Source of the DNA: Paroedura picta
Lineage: Eukaryota; Chordata; Lepidosauria; Squamata; Gekkonidae
Assembly: GCF_049243985.1 (NCBI RefSeq)
Contig: NC_135384.1
Span: 15,124,501-15,188,500 of the forward strand
Direction: 5' to 3'
Length of the DNA: 64,000 nucleotides
The notes beneath the pieces are model-generated. The model was not told the DNA's origin. It did not search any database and was given only the letters and a program-made list of their open reading frames with translations. This document shows, one piece after another, positions 1 through 10,527 of the stretch; the stretch's first letter is position 1, and each line of letters begins with the position of its first letter. Both the position numbers and the translations under genes were made by a program.

Positions 1-410
1 AGAGAGGGTTTCATTTGACCACCATAGAGTGAAGCCATGCATGACAGGGATGTGGTAATACCATTTTTGCATGGGGCTAAAGTAGTTCTGTTTGGGAAGT
101 CCTTAGAATGCCTTAGACCAAGTTAATTGCTTCTGCAGCTGCCTGTACCTAAGGAATTCAAGTTAAGAGGTTTAGAACTTTCTAGGGATTTAACTAGTCT
201 TGAGGGCATCAAGTTTGTTGCCTGGGTTGGTAAGGCGCAGAATAATATTTTAACTGTATGTATCCATATGAAGAGCAATTAATATCTGCATGGCATGAAG
301 ACTATTGGATCTCCCACCCATAACCATTCCAGCCTCTGCTCTGGATCTTGCATTCCTTATGATATTTAATCAATTCAAATATTTTTTTTATTCTAAGGTT
401 ATTATTGCAG
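1..410. other. Left-edge non-coding stretch
   Basis: No gene, tRNA or recognised repeat is visible. The last 25 bases are pyrimidine-rich and end in an AG that could serve as the acceptor of the candidate exon that follows. Confidence 0.5.
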
Positions 411-575
411 GTTCTCCATAATGGATCGATAACCAACATGCCATTTTATATTGATATTTTAAAGTGTTTTGAAAACAAGGACCTGAGGCATGCAATAAGT
501 TGTTGCAAATTCTGTACTTGGGATCCCTATTACGAGAAGAAAGAGCTACTAGAATGGTTTTTACACACTCAACAG
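411..575 (+). CDS. Candidate orphan internal coding exon, unknown gene
   Basis: This 165-base stretch (55 codons, phase 0 at both ends) is preceded by a T-rich tract ending TTATTGCAG and followed by a good donor, CAG|GTAAAC. It has no stop in its frame. The translation has NGS near the start, a CxxC-like cluster (SCCKFC) and an acidic, aromatic end (KKELLEWF). I do not recognise the family. No partner exon is visible nearby, so it could be an exon of a gene extending left of the window, a decayed exon or a chance open frame. The opposite strand is also open here, which weakens the case. Confidence 0.35.
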
Positions 576-1130
576 GTAAACAATGATTAATTTGTCTGGT
601 CAAATTCCATTTCATCTCAGTCATATACATTGGGTGGTCATTTCCTTCCCCAAATGGGACCATTTTTTTTTCAGTTGTGGTTATATCTTAGGCTAAGACA
701 TCAGAAACAGCAGAAAGAGTGGTTTCTTTGCAACTTCAATTGCAAACAATGATAGAATGCATCCCTTCACAAAATCCATATATGGAAAAGCAAATATTGA
801 GGATCAGAGTTCAAACCTTGTCTTTTTGATGACATATAATCGTTTTATCCATGTATCAATTTTATCAGTCAAGCAACCTTTCCACTGGTGACACAGTGTT
901 TTCCCACCCAGAGGAACTTTCATAGTGACTAATGGATTCATATTTAATGGATAAGAAATGTTGAGTCCAGTAGTAGAACTTTCTGATACAAATAAAATCT
1001 AAAATTCAGATAAGAACCTCATAGTTAAACTTGAATCTGTTAGATTACCCTACAATTTCTACACTTGGACAATCCTGTACTGCTAAATCCTTATATAATG
1101 AGAGCATTGAACATTTTTATACAATGTAAG
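576..1130. other. Intergenic, nothing recognised
   Basis: AT-rich sequence with no convincing open frame and no repeat I can name. Confidence 0.5.
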
Positions 1131-1322
1131 TATTGTGCGGGCTGGAAGATGACTTGGTCATCTCATGTCTCATCAGATCACAGAAGCTAGCAGGGTCAGT
1201 ATTTGGATTGGAGACTACCAAGAAAAACTCTGAAGAGAAAGGCAATAGCAAACCACCTCTACTTCTCATTCTGCTCTTACTCAGTCACCATGAGTCAGTT
1301 GTGATTTGACAGCACTAACATA
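1131..1322 (+). mobile_element. 5S-rRNA-derived SINE (5S-Sauria type)
   Basis: The head follows the internal promoter half of 5S rRNA: ATCAGATCACAGAAGCTAGC, then CAGGGTCAGTA and TTGGATTGGAGACTACCA. The tail (GGCAATAGCAAACCACCTCT, then GAGTCAGTTGTGATTTGACA) is the usual end of reptile 5S SINEs. It is a degraded retroposed copy, not a functional 5S gene. Confidence 0.75.
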
Positions 1323-1394
1323 AGTTTGGGTCAATATTTTTCAAGCATTTTTTATAGTTTGAGTCCAGTGTCATTTTTAAGGCCAACAAAATTT

Positions 1395-1649
1395 GGTGTA
1401 GTGGTTAGGAGTGCGGACTTCTAATCTGGCATGCCAGATTCGATTCTGCGCTCCCCCGCATGCAACCAGCTGGGTGACCTTGGGCTCGCCACAGCACTGA
1501 TAAAGCTGTTCTGACCGAGCAGTAATACCAGCACTCTCTCAGCCTCACCCACCCCATAGGGTGTCTGTTGTGGGGAGAGGAATGGGAAGGAGACTATAAG
1601 CCGCTTTGAGCCTCCTTCAGGTAGGGAAAAGCAGCATATAAGAACCAAC
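1395..1649 (+). mobile_element. tRNA-derived SINE
   Basis: It begins with an A-box-like GGTGTAGTGGTTAGGAGTG and a B-box-like GATTCGATTC, continues with GCTGGGTGACCTTGGGCTCG and ends GCATATAAGAACCAACT before a CTT microsatellite. This is the layout of the common squamate tRNA-derived SINEs. The tRNA-like head is not a tRNA gene, because it cannot complete a cloverleaf. Confidence 0.75.
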
Positions 1650-1703
1650 TCTTCTTCTTCTTCTTCTTCTTCTTCTTCTTCTTCTTCTTCTTCTTCTTCT
1701 TCT
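1650..1703. repeat. (CTT)n microsatellite, SINE tail
   Basis: About 17 CTT units directly extend the 3' tail of the preceding tRNA-derived SINE. Confidence 0.95.
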
Positions 1704-2946
1704 CCACTGTTCTTATTGGGAGTTTCTTACCAGAGTTGACGTCTCACTCCACTTTATCCACCCCACCCAAAAAAAACCCAGAAAGACAAAAAATGGCTCA
1801 AACCATATAGCATTGTGTATTTATCAGTAAGCAAATGCTTCATTTAATATCAGCCTGATTCTACCATCTACAATGCAATGTGTAGGTCAGTTGGAAGATG
1901 GCTGCACAACAGAACAAAGGCACATGATCAGCTGAGCCACATGGTGCAGTTCTTGCTAAACATTGTCACTTTGGAATGAGAATGAGGGGGCCTTGACATG
2001 TCTCTATGATCCATGCCACAGAGAAAGTTCTTTTGCTTAATGTGTGCATTGAAAATATACGAGGAACAAATTTACATCTGTCTTATATATTAAGAGAAAG
2101 AGAGAGAGAGAGAGAGATTGCTTAACTGTTTTCCAATTATTTCACCTTGAAACAGGTAAAATCTACAGTTTTTATACAATATTCTCCCTGAAAAGTGGGG
2201 AGGGGAGGGAATCTTTTTGGACCACAGATAAGCAAGGTATTATGTTGGAAATATGAATTTAAAAGAAATGTTAAATGAATTAATCTCAGCCCATTTTAAT
2301 GAAACCATGTCTTATGAAGTGACAGAAATGCAATGTCTCGGAAGTCACCTGTGGCTGTTTGGCATACTGCCTGAGACTCTTCAAAGCAACGTCCCCCCGC
2401 CCCCCGCAGTGTGACATCTGTCTCATGGTCCAGGGCATTGTCTAGTAGGGCTTGTGGTTTGCATGTGGTTCATACCTTCAATCACCCATTGCCAGAAGAA
2501 TGTGTAAACTAGGGAGCCTCACTGATCCTTGGGGCCTCATTCCAGGGATAGAAATAAGGAGATGGTCCTCTCCAAGAACCCTGCCACTGGTTAGTTATAC
2601 ATTTAATATGAATACTTATAGTATTATATGTGTATATGCTCGAAGGAGTGATGTGCCAACCATCCAGTAATGTTATTCTTTTGGTTGATGGTAATTGCAA
2701 ATGTAGCTCACCATGCGCTTCAGGGTGAATACCATTGGTTTAGTTTCTATGGTATGGGCTCAGTCACTAGTGCAATATTTATTTAGCATATTGAGTAGTG
2801 AGCAGCCTGTTCTTAAGAAGAATTGAAGTGGCAGAGGTGCATCAACAGTCCATGTGGTTTCTCAGAAGATTGGACTGCCACATATTTTAATGCAGGTTGT
2901 TTTGCTCCCCCAAATATACAAAAACACACACACTTATTGCTGAATA
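1704..2946. other. Intergenic; short (GA)n tract only
   Basis: A GA dinucleotide run lies at about 2,094-2,117 and a C-rich run at about 2,394-2,406. No coding exon or named repeat is recognised in the rest. Confidence 0.5.
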
Positions 2947-3250
2947 TAGAATCATAGAGCTGAAAGGGACCATACAGAACATTCAGTCCAACCTTCTGTT
3001 CAGTGCAGGATCCAGGATAAGTATCTGTCCAGCTGCTGCTTGAAGATGGCCAGTGTGGGGGAGCTCACCACCTCCTTGGGTAGTTGATTCCACTGCTGAA
3101 CTACTTTGACCATGAAAATTTATTTTCCTGATATCTACCTGGTACCGTTCTTCACATAGTTTAAACCTATAACTACTGTTTCTGTACACCATGGTCCCCC
3201 CCCCCCATGTGAGTTCTTCCCCACTAGAAATAGTGTATGTATGATGCACT
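2947..3250 (-). mobile_element. CR1 LINE 3' fragment
   Basis: Read on +, it starts AGAATCATAGAGCTGAAAGG, then AGTCCAACCTTCTGTTCAGT, and runs into GAGCTCACCACCTCC and TTGATTCCACTGCTGAACTA. This is the reverse complement of the squamate CR1 3' end, including its ATTCTATGATT terminus. The element is 5' truncated and carries no complete frame. Confidence 0.8.
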
Positions 3251-3863
3251 ATAAATAAGAATCATAGCATGATGAAGTTGTCATTTAAAAAGCTAGATAA
3301 GCAGTCCTGATACATCACTTTGGGAAATTCCTGGAAATTTGTGTGCGGTGTCTAGATAGTTAGAAATATTGGAAGAGAGGTCTCAGTAGGGATGTATTAC
3401 CATAGAGTCTAGGAAAAAATCCCATTTCCTCCAGGAAAATTAATCTTTGTAGCCCAGAAATCAATTGTACTTCTGTAGGAACTCCACTTGGAGGTCCCAC
3501 ATGAAGGCAGGTAATCCTAATAACAGAATGCTTCTATTGAAAGGAATGTTGTGTGAGATCACATTTATACAACCTGAAGGGGAAACCGAATGTAGTAAAA
3601 TTTTCCTGCAATCCTCAAAGTACAGAACATAGGAAAACATAGTGGCCAAGGCTCAGATAGAGCTGAGAAACCTGGGAATTTCTGACAATTAAAGGGAAAG
3701 AGGAAGGGACTTAGGAAGCTGGTTAGAAGGTTTTGTTCAATTAGATCTGATATACAATCTGCTAATGAATGATTAGGGTTGTGTAATAATAACTGTGGCC
3801 TTGTAAAGCAGAGCTTTTGATAGTCATGACATCCTGTCATTGCAGGTTGAGTTGGTGAGAAAG
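3251..3863 (+). promoter_or_regulatory. Upstream region and splice acceptor of the first OR
   Basis: An acceptor-like ATTGCAG|GTTGAG ends at 3,845, so the coding exon probably begins at 3,846. OR genes normally place their single coding exon behind one or more non-coding 5' exons. No core promoter is recognised. Confidence 0.4.
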
Positions 3864-4793
3864 ATGTGGGACCAGAACTTATCCACTGTATATGAGTTCA
3901 TTCTTTTAGGCTTCACCAGTCACCCCACTTTGGAACCTCTCCTCCTGGTTACGTTCTTAGTCATGTCTCTGGCTACCGTATTTGGAAATGGCCTGATCAT
4001 CTTCTTGGTCTGGACTGATTTCCGCCTCCACACAGCAATGTACTTTTTCATTGGGAATCTTTCTTTGCTGGACATACTCTTCACATTGATCACAATCCCT
4101 CAAATGCTTATCCACATGGCCTCTGGTACTAAGACCATCCCTTTCATCAGATGCATGGTCCAACTCAACCTGACCCTCTCTTGTGGGATGACTGAATGCT
4201 TCATCTTGGCTGTCATGGCATATGACCGCTATGTAGCTATCTGTCGGCCACTGCGTTACCCCACTCTGATGAGAATGCAGGTTTGCCTGCAGATGGCTGG
4301 GGCCTGCTGGACTGGGGCATTCCTTAATGCTGTGGTGTTGACATCAGTCATGGCATCCTTCCCTTTCTGTGGGCCCAATGAGATCAACCATTTCTATTGT
4401 GAGTTGCCACCTATGCTGCAGCTAGCCTGCATGGACACATACATGGTGGAGGTTCTTATCTTTGCCCTCAGTGTTATTGTCCTCATGTTGCCTTTCACCT
4501 TCATAGTGATCTCCTATATCAAGATCGCTCAGGTAGTTTTCCTCATGAGCTCAGCCAAAGGACGCCAACGGGCATTTTCCACCTGTGTCACACATCTCAC
4601 TGTCGTCACATTATTCTACACCACCATTGGCTTCACTCATTTGCAGCCCCGATCCAACCGTGCTTCTGATCAGGAGAAGAGAGCTTCAGTCTTCTATGCC
4701 CTGGTTTCTCCAATGCTGAACCCTGTCATCTATAGCTTAAGGAACAAAGACGTAAAAGGGGCTTTGTCCAAAGTGATGGGGAAAGCAGCTTAA
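3864..4793 (+). CDS. Olfactory receptor, class II, intact
   Basis: Odorant-sensing seven-transmembrane GPCR of olfactory neurons, predicted to signal through Golf. At 309 residues it has the usual length. Visible marks: N-terminal glycosylation site NLS (residues 5-7), TM1 GN, MYFFIGNLSLLD (TM2), MAYDRYVAICRPLRY (end of TM3), three extracellular loop cysteines in the PFCGPN/YCELPP/LACMD region, RAFSTCVTHL (TM6) and PMLNPVIYSLRN (TM7). An in-frame ATG at 3,840 is rejected as the start because it overlaps the CAG splice acceptor; MWDQN at 3,864 gives a normal N terminus. The PMY motif of TM2 reads AMY here. It is the only + strand OR in the window. Subfamily is uncertain (OR2, OR10 or OR13 relatives). 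Confidence 0.95.
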   Translation: MWDQNLSTVYEFILLGFTSHPTLEPLLLVTFLVMSLATVFGNGLIIFLVWTDFRLHTAMYFFIGNLSLLDILFTLITIPQMLIHMASGTKTIPFIRCMVQLNLTLSCGMTECFILAVMAYDRYVAICRPLRYPTLMRMQVCLQMAGACWTGAFLNAVVLTSVMASFPFCGPNEINHFYCELPPMLQLACMDTYMVEVLIFALSVIVLMLPFTFIVISYIKIAQVVFLMSSAKGRQRAFSTCVTHLTVVTLFYTTIGFTHLQPRSNRASDQEKRASVFYALVSPMLNPVIYSLRNKDVKGALSKVMGKAA

Positions 4794-6084
4794 ACTGTTA
4801 TAAACATGGCAAATTGTTGCAGGTACGCAATATGTTTTCCTTAGCTATTTAGGTCATTAAATGTTTTTGTTATTGTTTAATGAATATGCATATATGTGTA
4901 CTTAAATTAACAGTCTTTCATCACTCTTTAGGAAACTGGAAATCGTAATTTGGGTTGGGATGGTTTATGGAATTTAAACATCTACACAAAACATATCAGT
5001 TTTAGTCAAAGTTGTCAAAATAATACAAAATAATGGAGGTAATGGGATCACAGTGGCAGGCCCCATCTCCCAATTCATCTTTGTTTCGTGTATTTTGAGG
5101 AAAGAGGTCCATTGAATGGTCTCCATTAAATGTCTATGAAACCACACATATTTGGGTATAAGCTTTAAACACAGGGTGTAATACATTTCTCATTCCATGT
5201 GTTTATTGTACTAGAAGCATCTTCCTCAGGGTCTAACGTTTACTTAGTCTGGTTGCCTTGTTTTCTTATTGCCTTGTTTCTTTTGTGTATGAATGATTCA
5301 AAGGTACCCGAGGGCTGGCCAATGCAATCAGGCAAGTGCTTTCTGTGAACATGTAAATGATAGACTGCCCCCCCCAAAAATCCAATCAACAGCAGTGAAT
5401 TTGAATAACAGCATTCCTTTCCATGGATTGGATTAACTTCCTTTGCTCTTTGCATTTCCTTCAACATTCTTTTAGTTCTAGAGCTGTATTGTATATCCAT
5501 AGTCAAAGCCAAATTCAGGCACACTTTCCAACTCCCTCATGTTTCTCTTTCCTTAATTCTCACTGTTAATTCTGAAAAAAGATCTACTCCACCAAACTGC
5601 TTTTTACATCTCTCTTGGTGAGCTCTGCAAAACCTCTTTGGTTGAAATTCCTAATTACTTTAAAAGGTTCATAACAAATATTAACAGGTATGTAGATGTC
5701 TATCACTCCTTCCTCCAAATGGTTGCCTCTGGAGCAGCTTTACACTTAGGGGAAGTAGAGAGTGAAAAAAACCATTTTATCCTTACTGCATGTGATTGCC
5801 TACAATAGATTCAAGTGGGTAGCCATGTTTGCCTGAAGCAGCAGAATATTATTTGATTCCTGTAATATCTTTAAGATCAACAAAGTTTTACTAAGGTTGC
5901 TATCCCTATTTCATTGTATCTGAGGGACATGCACATGGAAGCTTATACCTTGAATAAAACACATCATATGTGTTCCTCAAAACTTGGGGGACCTTAATTG
6001 GCTAATAGTGAGTACTTTTACGTATGTATGTATACCATACTCATTTTATGAGTTTATTGTGTGAAATATTGATGTAGTCACACA
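4794..6084. other. Intergenic with one degraded repeat
   Basis: At 5,808-5,960 there is a decayed copy of the squamate fold-back repeat (ATTCAAGTGGGTAGCCATGT, then GATCAACAAAGTTTTACT, then CTTGAATAAAAC). The remainder shows no gene. Confidence 0.5.
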
Positions 6085-6418
6085 GGCCCACTATGCACGG
6101 CCGCCAAAACGGCGCTTTCGGGTCACATGGAAAACGCGGAGGGGGAAGAAGCGAAGCAAACCGCTTCTGCACGGGATGGGCCGCAACGGCGGCAAAACCC
6201 AGAGTAACCGATTATGCACATGGTGACCCTGGCGCCGCTTCTTGTTGCGCCCCGATCACCGGAAGCTGCGCTTTCTTCCGCGTTTTGCTAACGCGGCTTT
6301 TTCGGCAGCATGCACCGAATCTGCGGCCGGTTGCAGCCGGCTCCATGCGTTATCGGTGATTTTAGTCGCTGCCATTCCACCCCGAATGTGCACTAAAACC
6401 CCCTGTGCATAATGGGCC
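6085..6418. mobile_element. CpG-rich inverted-terminal-repeat element (MITE-like)
   Basis: The ends are near-perfect inverted repeats: GGCCCACTATGCAC at 6,085-6,098 and GTGCATAATGGGCC at 6,405-6,418, 13 of 14 positions matching. The interior is strikingly GC- and CpG-rich compared with flanks of ordinary AT content. No transposase frame is present, so it would be non-autonomous. Flanks AGTCACACA and AGTTACAAG resemble each other but do not give a clean target-site duplication. The superfamily cannot be assigned by eye. The 88-codon open frame inside is attributed to high GC. Confidence 0.6.
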
Positions 6419-7040
6419 AGTTACAAGAGGTTTCTTTTAACAATTTTAAATCCAGGACTTCCTGTCCCAGTATGAGGAATCTACATTTATGCTGTGAAAT
6501 TCCAGTTTATCTTTTCTCAAATGATGTATGATGTAAAAACAGAGTCTGGCTTCTGAAAACAGCATTTACTGTGGATGCCAGTTCCTACTATGTCCCCCAG
6601 CCTGGAAATAAGCGGTTGTGGTCACAGTGACATCACAGGCTGAAAAGCTAACCAGCTTTAGTTTCTTTCTGAAATATTTAACGTGTGTGCCTAGCTCATG
6701 TCTCTTCAGCCCACCCACCCCCACACAAACACTGTTTCAAAATGCAACCATTGACATGTCTGTCCATTATTTCAGGTGATGCTGTACAATACAATATGCT
6801 GAAAAACTTACAGGTTAAAAAACGTTTTTATTTTTTTTAAACACCAGTGGAAAAAATAAATGTTCTAATATTCAGCAGAAATCATGGCTGTAAATGTGAC
6901 TCTAAAGAGTTAAAGACACTTTACATAGTCCAGCAAACTTCTCAGAGATAATTTTTCATAGATAAGTAAAGACACAGAACTATCTGGATAAAGATAGTAA
7001 TGATGATGAAGTGCTGCTATATAAGCCCTGTATGTCTAGA
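6419..7040. other. Intergenic, nothing recognised
   Basis: No convincing exon and no named repeat. Confidence 0.5.
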
Positions 7041-7332
7041 TGAAGAGCCCCTTGTGGCGCAGAGTGGTAAGGCAGCAGACATGCAGTCTGAAGCTCTGCC
7101 AATGAGGCTGGGAGTTCATTCCCAGCAGCCGGCTCAAGGTTGACTCAGCCTTCCATCCTTCCGAGGTCGGTAAAATGAGTACCCAGCTTGCTGGGGGGTA
7201 AACGGTCATGACTGGGGAAGGCACTGGCAAACCACCCCGTATTGAGTCTGCCATGAAAACGCTAGAGGGCGTCACCCCAAGGGTCAGATATGACCCGGTG
7301 CTTGCACAGGGGATACCTTTACCTTTACCTTT
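7041..7332 (+). mobile_element. Sauria-type SINE, near full length
   Basis: tRNA-like head (CTTGTGGCGCAGAGTGGTAA), body with TTCCGAGGTCGGTAAAATGA and GCACTGGCAAACCACCCCGT, and a tail GGTGCTTGCACAGGGGATAC ending in (CTTTAC)n. This is the tRNA-derived squamate SINE with a BovB-like tail. It is well preserved. Other copies lie at 18,479 and 60,798 in opposite orientation. Confidence 0.85.
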
Positions 7333-7594
7333 ATGCCTAGAAGATCAGCCAGAGGAAGTGAAGTTTATGTTAAAGCAAACAGATGTGATTCATTCTTGCC
7401 TATCCCACAAAGTTGACTAATGCACTTTCAATGCTCTTTAGAAATATTGCATTGGAAAATCCAGCTGCCAAAGCACATTGAGAGTGCATTGCACACACCG
7501 TATGATAAATAATGGCTGGAATTGCAATCAGCAAGTAATTTGGTGATGTCAGCCCTGGAGGACTATTGTTGAGCTCTTTAAGCAGCTAAACTAC

Positions 7595-8310
7595 ACCTGT
7601 GTGCTCACTAGAGCTGCTGGATAGTCAGTGCTGGGAATGGCGAATGGGACTTCCCAGCCTCCTCTGCCCACGCCTTATTTGGGAAGTGGCTGAGAGGCTT
7701 CTGCCTCTTTCCCGCTTCTCTGCCACCATGATTGCCCACCCTCCCTCCCTAATTCAGTTGGGTTAAGAGCATTGTGCCAGCATTTTATGGTTAAGAATAA
7801 CAAAAAAGATATGCATATAGTTTTTGAATATTGTTAAATCTCTATTGTCACAACTGGCGGGTTTTGGGCATGGGGGAGAAACCATTGGCAAGCAATCCCA
7901 GCCTGCGTGCTGGCATGCTTTTGTGGGGGGCCTCCGTAAGAGACTGTGGGTCGGTGCTGGGAGGCCATCACTCATGGAGGATGAGCTGGGACGGCAGATC
8001 CGCATTTCCGGGTGGCCCGGAACCCGGCAGAGGTTCACACCTCAACGGGTTCCCGAAAGGTGGTCACCTCCCCGTTCTATCCATCAGGGCATTGGGGGCA
8101 CGGGGAGCCTAGTGGGGTGTTGGAGGCCCTCGTGCATACCTGATGAAGTAGCGTGTGGCTGCCTTGTGGCCAGGGGACCACAAGAGGGCTGGTTCTGTTC
8201 TCCCCCATGCTGGTCAATGCTCTATTGTTCAATAAAAGTTGTGGCCTGTTTAATGCCATTTAGTGTTTGTTGGTTTCTTTGGCGAAAAAGTATTCCCCTG
8301 CACGGCAATT
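7595..8310 (+). mobile_element. Solo LTR-like fossil
   Basis: It shares the layout of the family described at 38,490 and 41,064: a GC-rich body, a pyrimidine-rich CCACCCTCCCTCCCTAATTC segment, a late poly-A signal AATAAA at 8,231 followed by a GTGGCCTGTTTAATGCC block. No internal gag or pol region is visible, so it looks like a solitary terminal repeat. It is old and broken; ends are approximate. Confidence 0.5.
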
Positions 8311-8379
8311 ACAATTTACAATTTGATGCAGGCTTACCACATCAGGAAGCACTAAGCTCTCTTTCCTGTTTATGAATAG

Positions 8380-8768
8380 AGAACACTGTGGTTTGAATCG
8401 CAGCCTGTAGACACATTCCTTTTGAACTCTGGTGCTGGAGAAGACTCTTGTGGGTCCCTTGGACTGCAAGGCGAACAAACCGGTAAGTTCTAGAGTACTC
8501 TTTAGAAGGCCAGATCCTGGACATGAAACTCAAATATTTTGGCCACATCATGAGAAGGAGGGACTCCCTGGAGAAGAGCCTAATGCTGGGAGCGATCGAG
8601 GGCAAAAGAAGAAGGGGACTGCAGAGAATGAGGTAGCTGGATGGAGTCACTGAAGCAGTCGGTGCGAGCTTAAATGGACTCCGGGGAATGGCAGAGGACC
8701 GGAAGGCCTGGAGTATCATTGTCCATGAGGTCACGATGGGTTGGACACAACTTCACAATTAACAACAA
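8380..8768 (+). mobile_element. BovB LINE 3' end
   Basis: The conceptual C terminus of the BovB reverse transcriptase is recognisable: TGGTGCTGGAGAAGACTCTT near 8,430, then KYFGHIMRRRDSLEK and GAIEGKRRRG from 8,535 to 8,620. The 3' end CATTGTCCATGAGGTCACGA followed by TGGGTTGGACACAACTTCAC is diagnostic of BovB. It is 5' truncated, the usual state of such copies. Confidence 0.85.
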
Positions 8769-9080
8769 ATAACTACTCTGTACAAAGTTTGATAAAACGT
8801 TTATTTGATTCGCTCAAGGCCCCTGCTTATCTTGTGCCTTGTCCATCTTTGTTCACATAATGGGGGTGTTTTCCCTATCTGGACAAGCTTCCAGGGAGAT
8901 TCTCCCCATATCAGGCAAGCTGCCAATCCATCTTTCAGATAACTCAGTCTGTACAAAATTCACTCTCCATTTCTCTAATGGCCAGTTGCTTTACAAGAGG
9001 GAAAACCCCTGATGGTCACGCCATCAAAGTAAATTAGTGGGTCAATCCCAAAGGGCAAAATTCAGAGAGTGCCAAGAAAT

Positions 9081-10028
9081 TCACCTTTCCGAAATGACAT
9101 TTTTTCTTGGTATGACTTTACTCAGGGCTGCTTTTACATCCTTGTTTCTTAAGCTGTATATGAGAGGGTTGAGCATGGGCGTGACTACTACATATAAGAA
9201 AGAGAGGACCTTGTCTCGGTGGGGGGAAGTCTCAGCTTTAGGAGTTATGTAAGCAAGCATCACCGTACCGTAGCAGAGGGCGACCACAGTCAGGTGAGAG
9301 GTGCACGTAGAGAAGGCTCTGTGCCGTCCTTCTGCAGAGCGGATGCGCAAGATGGCACTGATTATATACACATAGGAGAGAATGATAAAAGTGCAGGGGA
9401 TTAACAGGACAAAGATCCATGACACCACAAGGGCAACCTCGTTAACAAAAATGTCCGAGCAAGCTAGGTTGAGAACGGCAATGAGCTCACAAACAAAATG
9501 GTTGATGATGTTGTAGTTGCAGAAGTGAAGCCGCATGGTGAATGTGGTGTGCACCGCAGCATTGATAAAGCCCGAGATCCAGGAAGCCGCCATCATCCTG
9601 ACGCACACCTTCCCGTTCATGATGATCTTGTAATGCAAAGGATGGCAGACAGCCACATATCGGTCGTAGGCCATGAACGCCAAAAGAATGTATTCGACGC
9701 TGCCCAGGAATAAAGCAATGTACAGCTGTGCCATGCATCGGTTGAAAGGGATGTTTTTGTGAGTCGTCAGGAAATGGGCCAACAACTGTGGCACCACACT
9801 AGTTGTGTAGCCGATGTCCAAGACGGACAGATTGCACAGAAAGAAGTACATGGGAGTGTTGAGTCGTGGATCGATGCAGATGGCCACAATAATAAGACTG
9901 TTCCCCACCAGGGTGATGAGGTATATGCAGAGGACCAGTGCAAAGAGGAACAAGTTGGTGCCTCGTTGGCTGGAGAATCCCAGAAGCACGAATTCTATGA
10001 TTCTAGTCTGATTCTCTTGTCCAATCAT
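9081..10028 (-). CDS. Olfactory receptor, class II (OR13/OR2-like), intact
   Basis: 315-residue odorant receptor. Visible marks: NQT at residues 6-8, PMYFFLCNLSVLD in TM2, MAYDRYVAVCHPLHY, LHFCNYNIINHFVCE in extracellular loop 2, SAEGRHRAFSTCTSHL and [17 protein letters not shown] splice acceptor (CTTTCCCTCAG) lies 16 bases before the ATG at about 10,045 on the minus strand, which supports the start. The MAYDRY...HYKIIMN pattern and the loop sequence suggest an OR13 or OR2 relative. No defect is seen. Confidence 0.95.
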   Translation of the reverse strand: MIGQENQTRIIEFVLLGFSSQRGTNLFLFALVLCIYLITLVGNSLIIVAICIDPRLNTPMYFFLCNLSVLDIGYTTSVVPQLLAHFLTTHKNIPFNRCMAQLYIALFLGSVEYILLAFMAYDRYVAVCHPLHYKIIMNGKVCVRMMAASWISGFINAAVHTTFTMRLHFCNYNIINHFVCELIAVLNLACSDIFVNEVALVVSWIFVLLIPCTFIILSYVYIISAILRIRSAEGRHRAFSTCTSHLTVVALCYGTVMLAYITPKAETSPHRDKVLSFLYVVVTPMLNPLIYSLRNKDVKAALSKVIPRKNVISER

Positions 10029-10159
10029 CTTGATAATGACTGAGCTGAGGGAAAGAAATTAGGTTTGGAGAATTAGGTGTAGATGCCTTATTTCTTCAAA
10101 GCTAGAAGCGGTACAGAGGTGACCTTTGAATATTTTTCTTTTATACCACTACTAGTAGA

Positions 10160-10252
10160 AAGGCTGGTAGAGGACAGGAAGGGCTGGAGGATCATTGTCC
10201 ATGGGGTCGCGATGGGTCGGACACGACTTCGCACATAACAACAACAAGTAGA
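10160..10252 (+). mobile_element. BovB-type 3' tail
   Basis: ATCATTGTCCATGGGGTCGC, then GATGGGTCGGACACGACTTC and an AACAACAAC end, is a short BovB 3' terminus. It could be a truncated LINE or the tail of a BovB-mobilised SINE. Confidence 0.7.
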
Positions 10253-10416
10253 AAGGCCATTGCATGCTGTAATGCAATGGGTGCTAGCCCATGGTTTTAT
10301 GTGGGTTTTGTGACTTGGAAGCTGGATCACCTAAGAGGATCTCTCTTTGTGCACAACAGACCTAACCCAAGTCATGTTCAAGCACACCTAGTAAGTGTGG
10401 AATTCCAGAACATGAA

Positions 10417-10524
10417 CTTGGGAAAGAGAACTGTCATTATCCAGTAGAAGTTGTAAGAAGTTGTAAGTCACTGTACTGTTTTGAGTTGAGAGCTATATGT
10501 AACCACTAGTGGTGTTCTGTTATT
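10417..10524 (-). repeat. Inverted arm matching 11,260-11,356
   Basis: This segment is the reverse complement of 11,260-11,356 with almost no mismatch, except for an extra 11 or so bases (a local duplication of AAGTTGTAAG). It appears to be an inverted piece of the Penelope-like element to the right. Confidence 0.85.
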
Positions 10525-10527
10525 GCT

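Noticed and set aside
388-663. 91-codon minus-strand frame overlapping the orphan exon
   Set aside because: No family resemblance and no splice or start context; the plus strand has the better exon signals.
1131-1322. 5S rRNA gene
   Set aside because: Only the promoter half is 5S-like, it is diverged and carries a SINE tail.
1395-1470. tRNA gene
   Set aside because: A- and B-box-like motifs are present, but the sequence continues as a SINE body and no acceptor stem pairing is evident.
3840-3863. Upstream ATG of the first OR
   Set aside because: It overlaps the CAG acceptor and would put splice-site bases in the protein.
6093-6359. 88-codon frame in the CpG-rich element
   Set aside because: Arises from GC richness in a non-coding inverted-repeat element.
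7824-8375. 183-codon frame
   Set aside because: Runs through an LTR-like repeat into a LINE with no recognisable domain.
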